Positions 25,464 to 34,251 of a stretch of DNA of 64,000 nt are shown piece after piece (positions within the stretch are counted from its first letter, which is position 1; every line of letters begins with the position of its first letter). The notes under the pieces are model-generated. The model had not been told where the DNA came from. It searched no databases and was given only the letters and a program-made list of their open reading frames with translations. Source of the stretch: Paenibacillus pabuli (GTDB taxonomy: Bacteria > Bacillota > Bacilli > Paenibacillales > Paenibacillaceae); the NCBI RefSeq assembly GCF_023101145.1, contig NZ_CP073714.1, forward strand, positions 6,944,001-7,008,000. Direction: 5' to 3'. The position numbers and the translations under genes are program-made.

Positions 25464-27467
25464 TTATTGCTCAATAATGCAGAACCCCCATGGCTCCAGT
25501 TCAATGATCTGTCCATTGGATACCGTTGTTCCCGCCAGAAGTTCCGTTCCGTCTCCGTAGGCATTCGCGAATGAAGTCGCCTGATCGGAGTAGTTAAAGA
25601 AATACCGAATCGTATTCCCTTGATCATTCACTCCGCTCTTCACGATGATTGGAAAAGCCAACTCCTGATCGATTCCCCACAGTCCGGCTTCCTTCATGAC
25701 ACGCTCCAACACGTTGCGAATTACCGCAGAGCTGGTATAACATCCAACGTACGTTGCTTTGCCCTTGCCGTAGGCATTCTGGGTAATTGCCGCATATTCT
25801 CCCCAATGAGGATGATCATACCATGCGAGCACTTCTGCAGTTGTTGGTGTGATGAGCTCCATCCAGGTGTGAATCTGATTTTCTTCCTCTCCAACCTTGA
25901 ACGGATCATCTCGAAGCGAGACGTTCTTTGGCTCCACGAACAGGTTGTAACTGATGCCACAAGCCTCACTGATCAGTCCAGGCTGGCGGGTAGAGCGGAC
26001 CTTAATATGCTCATTAGCGAATCCGCTTTTAAAAGAGTAAACGACATGTCCACCATCCTGTACAAATTGGTTCAGCCTCTCAAGCAAGGCATCGGAAGCT
26101 GCGTACAAAGCAGGCACAACGATCACATCATAACCTTCATAACTCTCCACAGACGGATCAATCAGATCACAGCCGATGTTCATTTTGTATAATTCGTCAT
26201 ACATCCAGCGCACAACGTCGTTGTATTTTTTGTCACTGTTAAAATTAAATCCGAACCATTTGATCGACGTCAACGCCTCATTGCTGAACAGCACCGCTAC
26301 CCGATTCGTTTTCTTCAAGTTCACCAGTTGCGGGCTAAGTCTGGCAAAATCCCTACCGATCGTTTTGGCCTCGTTGTAGACTGGATTCGGTTCAAAATCG
26401 TGACTCAGCAATCCTTTCCAATACGTCTCGAACGAATTATGCAAGGAATGCCAGTGCCAATAGGCGACCATGTTTGCTCCGGAGGCCAGGTGGCTAAACG
26501 CCTGAAGGCGAAGCTGTCCCGGATAAGGAACCCAGTGCCAGAATGCCTGTGCTTCCGTCTCCAGTACGAGGTAGTTCGATTGTTTGGTGGAGCGCGCCAC
26601 GTCACCGCCGAATGAAATCTCAATGCCGGTCAGATCATCCTGCGATGGATGGTAGATGTCCACACTGGTGATATCAAAAGGTTTGGATGCGGCAAAATGG
26701 TCTACATCCCCTTGAATGCCGTACGAATATCCACGCCAGTCGAAGTCAAAGTTCTGGGTGACAAACTGACCTTCCTGTTTGTACTCATTTACAATTCCCA
26801 CCTGCCACGCCAGAAAATCAGTTACCAGTTGGCGTTGGAATTTGGCAAATTCAGCTCCCAGACTGCCGTTAATTGTACCAACAACCGACGGGAAGTCCTC
26901 CCAGCTATTGATGCGGTTACTCCAATAATCGAGACCAAATTCCTTGTTCAGATCATCCAATGAGCTGAACTTGTTGCGCATATATTTGACGAATTGCAAT
27001 TGTACATTATCTCCGGCAGTGTTGTAATGCTTCGTTTCGTTATCTGTCTGATAGCCAATCACAGCAGGGTGTTTGCTGACACGGGAGATCAGCTTGCGAA
27101 TAATGCGTTCCGCATAGAACAGGTAGGTTGGATGTGTGATATCCATGATCTGCCGCGCCCCATATTTCCCCGGACCCTGTATCGTGGTTGCCAGAACATC
27201 CGGGTGCTCCTTGACCATCCACGTCGGAACAGCGTACGTAGGGGTGCCCACAATAACCTGAATCCCCGCCGTATGCATAGCATCCAGTACACGATCCACT
27301 GAAGAGAAGTCGAATACGCCATTCTGTGGTTCATGCGTACTCCAGGTGGATTCCGCAATCCGCACTACATTAATGCCTGCATCTTTCATCATCTGAATAT
27401 CCTTGTCCAATCGCTCATAAGGCATATATTCGTCATAGTAGGCTACCCCGTACAATAACTTGTCCAT
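25464..27467 (-). CDS. beta-galactosidase, glycoside hydrolase family 42
   Basis: Cytoplasmic retaining beta-galactosidase of about 667 residues, the normal length for GH42. It opens with LLYGVAYYDEYMPYERLDKDIQMM. The acid/base Glu is E144 in GYQTDNETKHYN and the probable nucleophile is E303 in YLVLETEAQAFWHW. A class I glutamine-amidotransferase-like trimerisation domain and a small C-terminal beta domain follow. No signal peptide, so it would act on imported oligosaccharides. ATG 27467 is preferred over TTG 27473 because AGGGGA lies 7 nt upstream. A cre-like site is at 27542. Confidence 0.93.
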   Translation of the reverse strand: MDKLLYGVAYYDEYMPYERLDKDIQMMKDAGINVVRIAESTWSTHEPQNGVFDFSSVDRVLDAMHTAGIQVIVGTPTYAVPTWMVKEHPDVLATTIQGPGKYGARQIMDITHPTYLFYAERIIRKLISRVSKHPAVIGYQTDNETKHYNTAGDNVQLQFVKYMRNKFSSLDDLNKEFGLDYWSNRINSWEDFPSVVGTINGSLGAEFAKFQRQLVTDFLAWQVGIVNEYKQEGQFVTQNFDFDWRGYSYGIQGDVDHFAASKPFDITSVDIYHPSQDDLTGIEISFGGDVARSTKQSNYLVLETEAQAFWHWVPYPGQLRLQAFSHLASGANMVAYWHWHSLHNSFETYWKGLLSHDFEPNPVYNEAKTIGRDFARLSPQLVNLKKTNRVAVLFSNEALTSIKWFGFNFNSDKKYNDVVRWMYDELYKMNIGCDLIDPSVESYEGYDVIVVPALYAASDALLERLNQFVQDGGHVVYSFKSGFANEHIKVRSTRQPGLISEACGISYNLFVEPKNVSLRDDPFKVGEEENQIHTWMELITPTTAEVLAWYDHPHWGEYAAITQNAYGKGKATYVGCYTSSAVIRNVLERVMKEAGLWGIDQELAFPIIVKSGVNDQGNTIRYFFNYSDQATSFANAYGDGTELLAGTTVSNGQIIELEPWGFCIIEQ

Positions 27468-27541
27468 ATTCAAATCCCCTTTTCATCCGGAAGTATGAAG
27501 CTCTTGTCATTTATACAAAATGAAATGATTCAATTGAATAA

Positions 27542-27555
27542 TGATAACGTTTACA
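27542..27555. promoter_or_regulatory. cre-like catabolite-repression site
   Basis: TGATAACGTTTACA matches the CcpA consensus TGWAANCGNTNWCA at 13 of 14 positions. It lies about 75 nt upstream of the GH42 start, in the region shared with the divergent AraC gene. Confidence 0.55.
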
Positions 27556-27713
27556 TTATTATCTATTGAAGTACATTAGACACTTAGCAACCTGTCGAAC
27601 GCTCTCCTGTTCTACGATTTCCAATGTTGGCGTTAAACTGATTATAATGAAGTATACTATGGGTGCCGATTGTACAAGGCGAGTTGTTTTTACCCTTTTC
27701 CGAGGTGAATGTC

Positions 27714-28697
27714 ATGGATATCCGATCACAGCTTCGAGAAATGCCACATCATACACTGGCTCACTGGCTGCCTATTATCGACTGTAACATTAAATTCTAT
27801 GGAGCGCACAGCCAACAAGTTCCATACGGTTGGGCGATGCCGGAGGAATCCCATCCGGGCTTTGAGATTATGCTGATTATAGAGGGAACACAGGAAAGCA
27901 TTATTCACGGGTATACCTATACGGTGGAGGAAGGTTCCATTCTGCTGATTCCACCCGGATTCAAACATACGAACCAATGTGTATCACCCGAAGGCATGAC
28001 GTATTTCAGTGCACATTTCAATGTGGATGACCCTGTTTTCACCTTGAAGCTGATGTCACATCACAGCCGAATCTATGAGACGGGTACCACAGATAATATG
28101 CAAATACGCCCTGTCCTGGAGAACTGGATGAACATGATCAGAACATCGGAGGCATACACTTCCACAGACAAATTTATCATGCAGGCACGCATGTTTGAAT
28201 TGTTTGCCTTATTGTCTCAAGCAGCTGACCGCGAACCGCTGTCCACCCGATCTGATGCTTCGCCTAATGCTCCAGCTCCCGCAGCCATGCACTATGCAGG
28301 GGCCATCGCAGAAGCCATCAAGCAAGCGTTCCATACGCAGCTTCGAATCAAAGAAGGCAATGTATCCACCGTCAAAGTGGAGCAGATCATATCCTCGTTC
28401 GGCATCAGCCCGGGATACGGGCTGCAGATCTTCCGCAAGGTGTACGGACAATCTCCACGGGCCTATCTGTCCAGTCTGAAGCTGCAGGAAGCCAAAGTAC
28501 TGATTGAACAGCCAAAGCTCTCTCTGGGAGAGATTGCATGGAAGCTGGGTTACACCCATCTGTCGCACTTCAGTCGGCAATTCAAACGATGGACTGGCCA
28601 GAGCCCAATTCAATATCGCAACGCCGCTCAAGAGAGCTCCAGCGACATCGGATCCAGAGCATCCAACGGGGAAACGAAATCGGACGGAGAACAGTGA
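27714..28697 (+). CDS. AraC-family transcriptional regulator
   Basis: Regulator of about 327 residues with an N-terminal cupin-type sensor (EESHPGFEIMLIIEGTQES, ILLIPPGFKHTNQ). The C-terminal double helix-turn-helix includes IISSFGISPGYGLQIFRKVYG and IAWKLGYTHLSHFSRQFKRWTGQSP. ATG 27714 has GAGGTGA 5 nt upstream, so the longer frame from 27663 is unlikely. It is divergent from the GH42 gene and is a plausible activator of it. The last 20 residues or so are a hydrophilic tail of no recognised function. Confidence 0.88.
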   Translation: MDIRSQLREMPHHTLAHWLPIIDCNIKFYGAHSQQVPYGWAMPEESHPGFEIMLIIEGTQESIIHGYTYTVEEGSILLIPPGFKHTNQCVSPEGMTYFSAHFNVDDPVFTLKLMSHHSRIYETGTTDNMQIRPVLENWMNMIRTSEAYTSTDKFIMQARMFELFALLSQAADREPLSTRSDASPNAPAPAAMHYAGAIAEAIKQAFHTQLRIKEGNVSTVKVEQIISSFGISPGYGLQIFRKVYGQSPRAYLSSLKLQEAKVLIEQPKLSLGEIAWKLGYTHLSHFSRQFKRWTGQSPIQYRNAAQESSSDIGSRASNGETKSDGEQ

Positions 28698-28762
28698 GAG
28701 CTCCAGCAGATTCGCTAGACCTTTCACTAACGTAATGAATGAATGGATGGGTTAGATCCGTC

Positions 28763-29368
28763 TTATCGGTTCCGAAGAAACTCATAGTCTTCCTGCGTAT
28801 TCATATTACTAAGCTGAATGGCCACATCATGGACACCAGCGCTTTCCAGCTCATCCATGTCGACATATCGACATTCAATCTCTTCAAGCCATTGGGTTAC
28901 CTTCAATTGGTTATCTATTAAACGCTGTTCAAGTCCAGGGAGAACATGCCTATGATATGCACCTGCAAGCGGATGAACACGCCCTGCCAATCGTGGAACG
29001 ATCACATGATGCTCTTGAGTTGATTCGGTGAGCCTCTTCATACCTTCGAAAAAAGACGACTCCAGCAGCGGCATATCACAGGCGCAGATGAGGTTCCAGT
29101 CCGTCTCTGAGGCTTCCAGCGCAGCATGCAGCCCTGCAAGTGGCCCTTTCCCGGGATAATTATCCTGAACGCAGTCGTAGGGCAACGTGTTGTATGCAGC
29201 CGTGCTGGTTCCTGCAGAAACGATTATACGATTCACAGCTGGTGTCATCGCTTGGATGACCTGTTCCAGCACGCTGGAACCATTCCATTCCAACAATGCT
29301 TTATTGGAACCCATACGGCGGGATAAGCCTCCCGCCAATATAATACCTGTCCATTCCATAGTGCTCAC
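28763..29368 (-). CDS. mobA: molybdenum cofactor guanylyltransferase MobA
   Basis: Attaches GMP to molybdopterin to make the MGD form used by DMSO-reductase-family enzymes. The 201-residue protein has the nucleotidyltransferase signature ILAGGLSRRMGSNKALLEW at the N-terminus and the metal-binding LICACDMPLLESSF. The GTG start has GGAGGAT about 5 nt upstream. It is divergent from an MFS transporter with only about 36 bp between the longest frames. With moaA (14.0 kb) and the molybdopterin oxidoreductase (49.7 kb) it gives the window three molybdenum genes, though they are dispersed. Confidence 0.9.
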   Translation of the reverse strand: MSTMEWTGIILAGGLSRRMGSNKALLEWNGSSVLEQVIQAMTPAVNRIIVSAGTSTAAYNTLPYDCVQDNYPGKGPLAGLHAALEASETDWNLICACDMPLLESSFFEGMKRLTESTQEHHVIVPRLAGRVHPLAGAYHRHVLPGLEQRLIDNQLKVTQWLEEIECRYVDMDELESAGVHDVAIQLSNMNTQEDYEFLRNR

Positions 29369-29404
29369 GGTTATCCTCCTCGTTCGATAAACTTATTCTA
29401 TACA

Positions 29405-30682
29405 TTGAATACCCTTTCAACAAATGATACATTGAAGAATATGATTCTGAAAGGAATGGCTCTATTGGATAGATATGCACCCGGAAGAGGTAATCCCTCT
29501 TTGGTTTCGCTAAAACTATATAACTTTTTCATTTATGGAGCCATTTCAATCTTCGCCGGTTTTCTTCAGTTGTATTTGCAGGAAATCGGAATGACCAAAT
29601 TGGAGATTGGCAGTCTGATGGCGATTGGTCCGTTTGTATCCTTGTTCGCAAATCCGTTCTGGGGCTTCTGGAGCGATAAATCACGCAATATTCGAATTAT
29701 CCTGATGATGATGATGGGTGGCACCTTTGTACTCGCTCAGGCCGTATTCTATGCGCCTACGTATGCCTGGATCTATGCTGCCATGATCTTTTTTTATTTT
29801 TTTCAAAGTCCGTTGTTTGCCCAAACCAACAGCCTCATTCTCGGTTATATCGATGGAACCACTCAGAAATTCGGTACGTTTCGGCTCTGGGGATCGCTGG
29901 GCTGGGCTCTGACTGCTGCGGCTGCCGGACCGCTGATTGACCGCTTGGGAGCGGGCAGTGTATCGATTGTCTTTGCCTTCATGATTGTCATTGCCTTTGT
30001 CTTTGCCTTGTTTCTACCCAGACAGCAGATCGCTTCAGATACACCGGTAGTGAACTTTCGACGTTTCGGCAGGGTGATGTTCAATCCATACTTTATGATC
30101 TTTATCGGGCTTGGGGTGCTCGTTTCCGTACCCAACGCCATGAACAGTACATTTGTGTCATTGTACATCGTGGAGATGGGTGGCGATAAACAGATGGTTG
30201 GCTGGGCCATCTTCACATCTTCCATCCTTGAAGTCGGTGTATTCTTGCTCCTGGACCGTTTTCTCAAACGCAAAATGAGCATGCTTCTCGCTTCGCTAAT
30301 ATTGATCAGTCTGCTGTTCGCCATTCGCTGGCAGCTCATGGCCCTGGCGAACAACCCATTAGAGATTGTGTTCATCCAGCTTATGCATTCCATTACGTTC
30401 GGCGGGTATTTCTATGTCGGGACCCAGCTGACGATGCTGTTTATTCCAAGGCCTTACCGTTCCTCTGGTCAGGCCGTGTATACGATGGCCTGGGGCGGCA
30501 TATCCGGTGTCATTGCCGGCCTGTTCGGTGGCTGGCTGTTCCAGAGCTTCGGTGCTGAGGTTATGTATAACATCGGGGTATTCTTCTCCCTGATTGGTGC
30601 TGTTGGTTTTGGTATCATGTGGTTCTCGAACCGTCGCAACGGCTATCAGCCAACTGTGCTGACGGAAATGGGTGAAAGGTAA
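29405..30682 (+). CDS. MFS transporter (MFS_1-like, HcaT/LacY-type)
   Basis: Twelve-span permease of up to 425 residues. The N-terminal half has FFIYGAISIFAGFLQLYLQEIGMTKLEIG and the loop NPFWGFWSDKSRNIR, and GTFRLWGSLGWALTAAAAGPLIDRLG follows. This resembles the nucleoside, 3-phenylpropionate or lactose permease-like group. The start is uncertain: TTG 29405 has no ribosome site, ATG 29441 has a weak GAAGA, and TTG 29465 lies 10 nt after AAAGGA. The substrate is not evident and no neighbour points to one. Confidence 0.8.
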   Translation: MNTLSTNDTLKNMILKGMALLDRYAPGRGNPSLVSLKLYNFFIYGAISIFAGFLQLYLQEIGMTKLEIGSLMAIGPFVSLFANPFWGFWSDKSRNIRIILMMMMGGTFVLAQAVFYAPTYAWIYAAMIFFYFFQSPLFAQTNSLILGYIDGTTQKFGTFRLWGSLGWALTAAAAGPLIDRLGAGSVSIVFAFMIVIAFVFALFLPRQQIASDTPVVNFRRFGRVMFNPYFMIFIGLGVLVSVPNAMNSTFVSLYIVEMGGDKQMVGWAIFTSSILEVGVFLLLDRFLKRKMSMLLASLILISLLFAIRWQLMALANNPLEIVFIQLMHSITFGGYFYVGTQLTMLFIPRPYRSSGQAVYTMAWGGISGVIAGLFGGWLFQSFGAEVMYNIGVFFSLIGAVGFGIMWFSNRRNGYQPTVLTEMGER

Positions 30683-30712
30683 TCTTTTGTTGGCAAGGTT
30701 GAACCTTTCAAG

Positions 30713-30905
30713 ATTTACACTGGAGCACTTCGAGGACAGAACAATCTTTCGATCGCTGTTATCCCCAAATTTTTTTGATTCCCTTTCTATAAGGGTAAAA
30801 TCCGGTGATAAGCGTATGCTTCCGATGTAGCTTTCTTTCAGAAAGCTTTTAGGCGAACGCTCCGCTTCTTCAGCTTTATTCTGTCCTCTCCGTTATGGTG
30901 TAAAT
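30713..30905. mobile_element. 193-bp MITE-like element with ATTTACAC terminal inverted repeats
   Basis: ATTTACAC (30713) is inverted as GTGTAAAT (ending 30905). Near each end, GAGGACAGAA and TTCTGTCCTC extend the inverted repeat. Inside are CTGTTATCCCCAAATTTT and the hairpin AGCTTTCTTTCAGAAAGCT. A shortened relative is at 7263-7384, and a 25-nt fragment resembling the CTGTTATCCCC part lies at 3544-3570 before the nitrilase stop. No coding capacity was seen. With the repeat at 30980 it accounts for most of the 30683-31300 gap. Confidence 0.65.
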
Positions 30906-30979
30906 AAAACGTTCAAACATTCAAACAAAAGATTAAGAATAGTAGCAGTTAAGAGAAAAGCGCTAAGGTTTGTTGCCCA

Positions 30980-31173
30980 TAACGAACCTTAGACGCCTTA
31001 TTTACAGCAATTTCACGAAATTCTAAAGCTAAGGAATCTCAGCCACGTTATTTCGCATAAGAGACGCTAAAAATCCAAAAAAGACAGGCCAAACGAGGAA
31101 ATAAGGTGTCTACGATTCGTTACGCTGCTGGAACGCCCAAATACACTTGAATAGCGTGTCCTCAGTTCGTTAG
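30980..31173. repeat. TAACGAA-bounded intergenic repeat, copy C
   Basis: TAACGAACC at 30980 is followed by CACGTTATTTCG (near 31045). Inverted partners are GAGGAAATAAGG (near 31095), GATTCGTTA ending 31122 and AGTTCGTTAG ending 31173. The arms are less regular than in copies B and D. It lies in a convergent gap next to the terminator at 31196. Confidence 0.7.
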
Positions 31174-31195
31174 ATTCTTACCTCAAAAAACAAAA

Positions 31196-31231
31196 GGGCA
31201 TCCTTCGTCATGATCATGACGAAGGATGCCC
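31196..31231. terminator. bidirectional terminator, perfect 36-nt palindrome, copy 2
   Basis: The 18-nt arms from GGGCATCC to its inverse GGATGCCC are exactly complementary. A-rich sequence precedes it and TTTCTTT follows, so it can stop transcription from both sides. It lies between the convergent MFS and glnS genes. It is related to the hairpins at 16235 and 47081. Confidence 0.85.
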
Positions 31232-31300
31232 TTTCTTTAACTTATAACTTGGCTGACTGCCAGCACTCTGATGAACTGACCTTAAGTTCATCCACCTGCC

Positions 31301-33079
31301 TTATGCTTTTGGCAGTTGGAACGAGCTTTTCAGGGATACGACCCGGTTAAACACCGGACGGCCTGGCTCGGAATGTTTTGGATCCACGCTGAAGTAACCA
31401 TGACGGAAGAACTGGAATTTATCCTGTGCTTTCGCTTCCTTCATCTCCTGCTCCACAAACCCTTGAACGACTTCAAGAGAGTTTGGATTCAATTGATCCA
31501 GGAATGTTTTCTCCGGTTGCTCTTCCACAACTTCAACCTCAGCGCCTGCCACGGCCACCTCTGGCTCGGTATCAGCTTCCGGTGCTTCTGCGGAGATCAG
31601 AGGTTCATACAGACGGAATTCAGCCGGAACTGCTTGGGTCGCTTCCACCCAATGGATCGTTCCCTTGACTTTACGGCCTGTGAAGCCGCTGCCGCTCTTC
31701 GTCTCCACATCGTAGGTACAATGGATTTCAGTCACATTGCCTTCCGCATCCTTGATCACATCGTTACATTTGATGAAGTACGCATGTTTAAGACGAACTT
31801 CGTTGCCCGGGAACAAACGGAAATATTTGTTCGGCGGATTTTCCATGAAATCGTCTTGCTCAATGTAAATCTCGCGGGAGAATGGAATTTGGCGATTGCC
31901 CATCTCCGGGTTCTCCACATTGTTCTCTGCTTCGAGCCATTCCACTTGCCCTTCAGGATAGTTGGTAATGACCACTTTGAGCGGGTGCAAGACAGCCATC
32001 GTGCGCGGAGCTTTCAATTTCAGATCTTCACGTACAAAGTGCTCCAGCGTTTGCAGGTCGATGACACCCTGGCTTTTGGAAATGCCTGTTTCGAATACGA
32101 AATCACGAATGGCTTCCGGTGTATATCCCCGGCGGCGCAGACCTGAAATCGTTGGCATGCGCGGATCATCCCATCCATCCACATGGCCCTCGTCCACGAG
32201 CAGTTTCAGCTTCCGTTTGCTTGTCACCATTTGCGACAGGTTCAGGCGGCCAAACTCATATTGATGCGGTTGGTTCTCCATCTCACATTCAGCAATAACC
32301 CAGTCATAGAATGGACGTTGGTCCTCAAACTCCAGAGAGCAGAGGGAATGGGTTACCCCTTCAATAGCGTCCTCGAGCGGATGCGCGAATGCGTACATCG
32401 GATAGATACACCATTTATCACCCGTATTATGATGATGGGCATGAGCAATTCGGTAAATGACCGGATCACGCAAATTGATGTTCGGTGAGGCCATATCAAT
32501 CTTGGCGCGCAGCACTTTCTCACCGTTCTGGAACTCGCCTGCACGCATCCGTGTGAACAGGTCAAGGTTCTCTTCTACTGAACGGTCACGGTATGGGCTG
32601 TTCTTGCCCGGCTCCGTGAGCGTTCCACGCATGGCACGTATTTCGTCAGCGCTTTGGTCGTCGATGTAAGCTTTACCTTTTTTAATCAACAAGACAGCAC
32701 GGTTGTACATTTCATCAAAATAATCCGAGGCAAAACGTTTTTCGCTCCACTCATATCCGAGCCATTTCACGTCTTCCTGAATCGATTGTACGTATTCCAC
32801 ATCTTCCTTGACCGGGTTCGTGTCATCGAAGCGCAGATTTGTTTTGCCGCCAAATTCGCCACCCAGTGCAAAGTTAATCCAGATCGCTTTGGCATGGCCG
32901 ATATGCAGATAACCGTTCGGTTCCGGAGGAAAACGGGTAATGACTTCCTGGACTTTCCCTGACCGGAGATCTTCGGTAATAATATTTTTGATAAAGTTAG
33001 GTGGGGTTGTACGATTGTCCACAGGTATCAAACCTTTCATGAATTGATTGGAACTTTCAGCAATTGCAACGCGTTTCAT
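31301..33079 (-). CDS. glnS: glutaminyl-tRNA synthetase
   Basis: Class I synthetase charging tRNA-Gln directly, 592 residues. The HIGH motif is in FPPEPNGYLHIGHAKA and the KMSKS-type loop is MVTSKRKLKLL. The C-terminal beta-barrel anticodon-binding domains contain NKYFRLFPGNEVRLKHAYF. An acidic, probably disordered insertion (about SAEAPEADTEPEVAVAGAEV) interrupts the second barrel. There is no room for the YqeY domain fused in some relatives. Most Bacillales lack this enzyme and use GluRS plus GatCAB, so its presence suggests ancestral acquisition (inference). The start may be the first ATG or the internal Met of FMKGLIPVDN. Confidence 0.93.
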   Translation of the reverse strand: MKRVAIAESSNQFMKGLIPVDNRTTPPNFIKNIITEDLRSGKVQEVITRFPPEPNGYLHIGHAKAIWINFALGGEFGGKTNLRFDDTNPVKEDVEYVQSIQEDVKWLGYEWSEKRFASDYFDEMYNRAVLLIKKGKAYIDDQSADEIRAMRGTLTEPGKNSPYRDRSVEENLDLFTRMRAGEFQNGEKVLRAKIDMASPNINLRDPVIYRIAHAHHHNTGDKWCIYPMYAFAHPLEDAIEGVTHSLCSLEFEDQRPFYDWVIAECEMENQPHQYEFGRLNLSQMVTSKRKLKLLVDEGHVDGWDDPRMPTISGLRRRGYTPEAIRDFVFETGISKSQGVIDLQTLEHFVREDLKLKAPRTMAVLHPLKVVITNYPEGQVEWLEAENNVENPEMGNRQIPFSREIYIEQDDFMENPPNKYFRLFPGNEVRLKHAYFIKCNDVIKDAEGNVTEIHCTYDVETKSGSGFTGRKVKGTIHWVEATQAVPAEFRLYEPLISAEAPEADTEPEVAVAGAEVEVVEEQPEKTFLDQLNPNSLEVVQGFVEQEMKEAKAQDKFQFFRHGYFSVDPKHSEPGRPVFNRVVSLKSSFQLPKA

Positions 33080-33230
33080 TTAAATATACCTTTAACGAGG
33101 GAGGAGTTCAATAAATAACGGCACCAAAGTCATGACGGGCTATACACAAGATAGGCCCAAAACCATTTTGACGGGTTCGCACGAATCATGTAGCATGATA
33201 GAAAAACAGAATTTAAGGGAGGGTTTCCCA

Positions 33231-33488
33231 TTGAACGCGCTAAAACTATCCAAAGAACAACAGGATGAAGCCATACGCACCATCCAGTCGTATTTCGAAG
33301 AGGAACGCGGCGAAGAACTGGGCGATCTGGCAGCTTGGGGTGTGCTGGATCTTTTCATGACCCAGTTGGCTCCCTACATATATAATCAGGCACTGGGTGA
33401 CGCCCGTACGACGGTGAATCAACGCATGGCCTCGATGGAAGAAGACCTGTTTGCATTGGAGCGCAAGCTACCAAAGACTTCCCGATAA
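33231..33488 (+). CDS. DUF2164-family small protein
   Basis: Helical protein of 85 residues (LKLSKEQQDEAIRTIQSYF, ELGDLAAWGVLDLFMTQLAP) matching the conserved bacterial DUF2164 pattern by length and by its central GxLxAxxxLDF-like segment. The TTG start has AGGGAGGG 7 nt upstream; the longer frame from 33132 runs through the promoter region. It is followed after 31 bp by an acetyltransferase on the same strand. Function is unknown. Confidence 0.75.
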   Translation: MNALKLSKEQQDEAIRTIQSYFEEERGEELGDLAAWGVLDLFMTQLAPYIYNQALGDARTTVNQRMASMEEDLFALERKLPKTSR

Positions 33489-33519
33489 ACCATTATTACA
33501 AAGAAAGAAGGTTGCACTC

Positions 33520-34068
33520 ATGTTTACCTATTCATTGGATGAATATACCGAACTCCGCCCACTTGCAATGGAGCACACCAAACCGTTGTTCGAACTCACA
33601 GACCGCTCGCGGGATCAATTGAGGCATTGGTTACCGTGGGTGGACAACGTTACCGAGATTGAGCATACTTCCAATTTTATCAGCAATGCATTGAAACAGG
33701 GAGCGGAAAACGGCGGTTTTACCGCAGGCGTCTGGCTGAAAGGCGATCTTGCAGGCATCATCGGCTTCCACGAAATTAACTGGACCAACCGCTCGGTAAG
33801 CATCGGATACTGGCTTGGCAAAGGCTTTGAAGGACAAGGCTTGATGACCAGTGCATGCCGCGTTCTGGTGGACTACGCTCTAGTCACACTGGATTTGAAC
33901 CGTGTCGAGATTCGTTCTGCAACCAACAATAAGCGGAGCCGGGCCATCCCTGAACGGCTTGGATTCGTCCTTGAAGGCGTTATTCGCCAGGCCGAGAAGC
34001 TGCCCAAGGGCTATGTAAACCATGCGGTGTATGGCATGCTCCAGCATGAATGGGAACTTTTGCGCTAA
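33520..34068 (+). CDS. GNAT acetyltransferase (RimJ/RimL-like)
   Basis: N-acetyltransferase of 182 residues. It begins TYSLDEYTELRPLAMEHTKPLFELTDRSR and has the acetyl-CoA loop YWLGKGFEGQGLMT, then NRVEIRSATNNKRSRAIPERLGF. Length and sequence resemble B. subtilis YdaF and ribosomal-protein acetyltransferases; the substrate is unknown. ATG 33520 follows AAGAAGG. It is probably cotranscribed with the DUF2164 gene. Confidence 0.85.
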   Translation: MFTYSLDEYTELRPLAMEHTKPLFELTDRSRDQLRHWLPWVDNVTEIEHTSNFISNALKQGAENGGFTAGVWLKGDLAGIIGFHEINWTNRSVSIGYWLGKGFEGQGLMTSACRVLVDYALVTLDLNRVEIRSATNNKRSRAIPERLGFVLEGVIRQAEKLPKGYVNHAVYGMLQHEWELLR

Positions 34069-34147
34069 TTAGACTTACATAATTTGAATGCTTGTAGGAC
34101 CAATTCCTGCTGGGAAACCGGCCCTCACAGTACATGCATCAATGCTT

Positions 34148-34192
34148 AAAGCCCCTCCTACTCCATAACACGTGGAGAATAAGGAGGGGCTT
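34148..34192. terminator. terminator between the acetyltransferase and SDR genes
   Basis: AAAGCCCCTCCT pairs with AGGAGGGGCTT, with a nested CTCC/GGAG pair. It lies between convergent genes and is usable from both sides. Confidence 0.8.
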
Positions 34193-34251
34193 ATCTTATT
34201 TGCGCATTTATGCATCTGCTTCACTTGAAATTTCTCGATTCGGCTGCTTCC

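Noticed and set aside
31301..33079. GlnRS-YqeY fusion protein
   Set aside because: At 592 residues the protein ends with the anticodon-binding barrels plus a short insertion, with no space for a YqeY domain.
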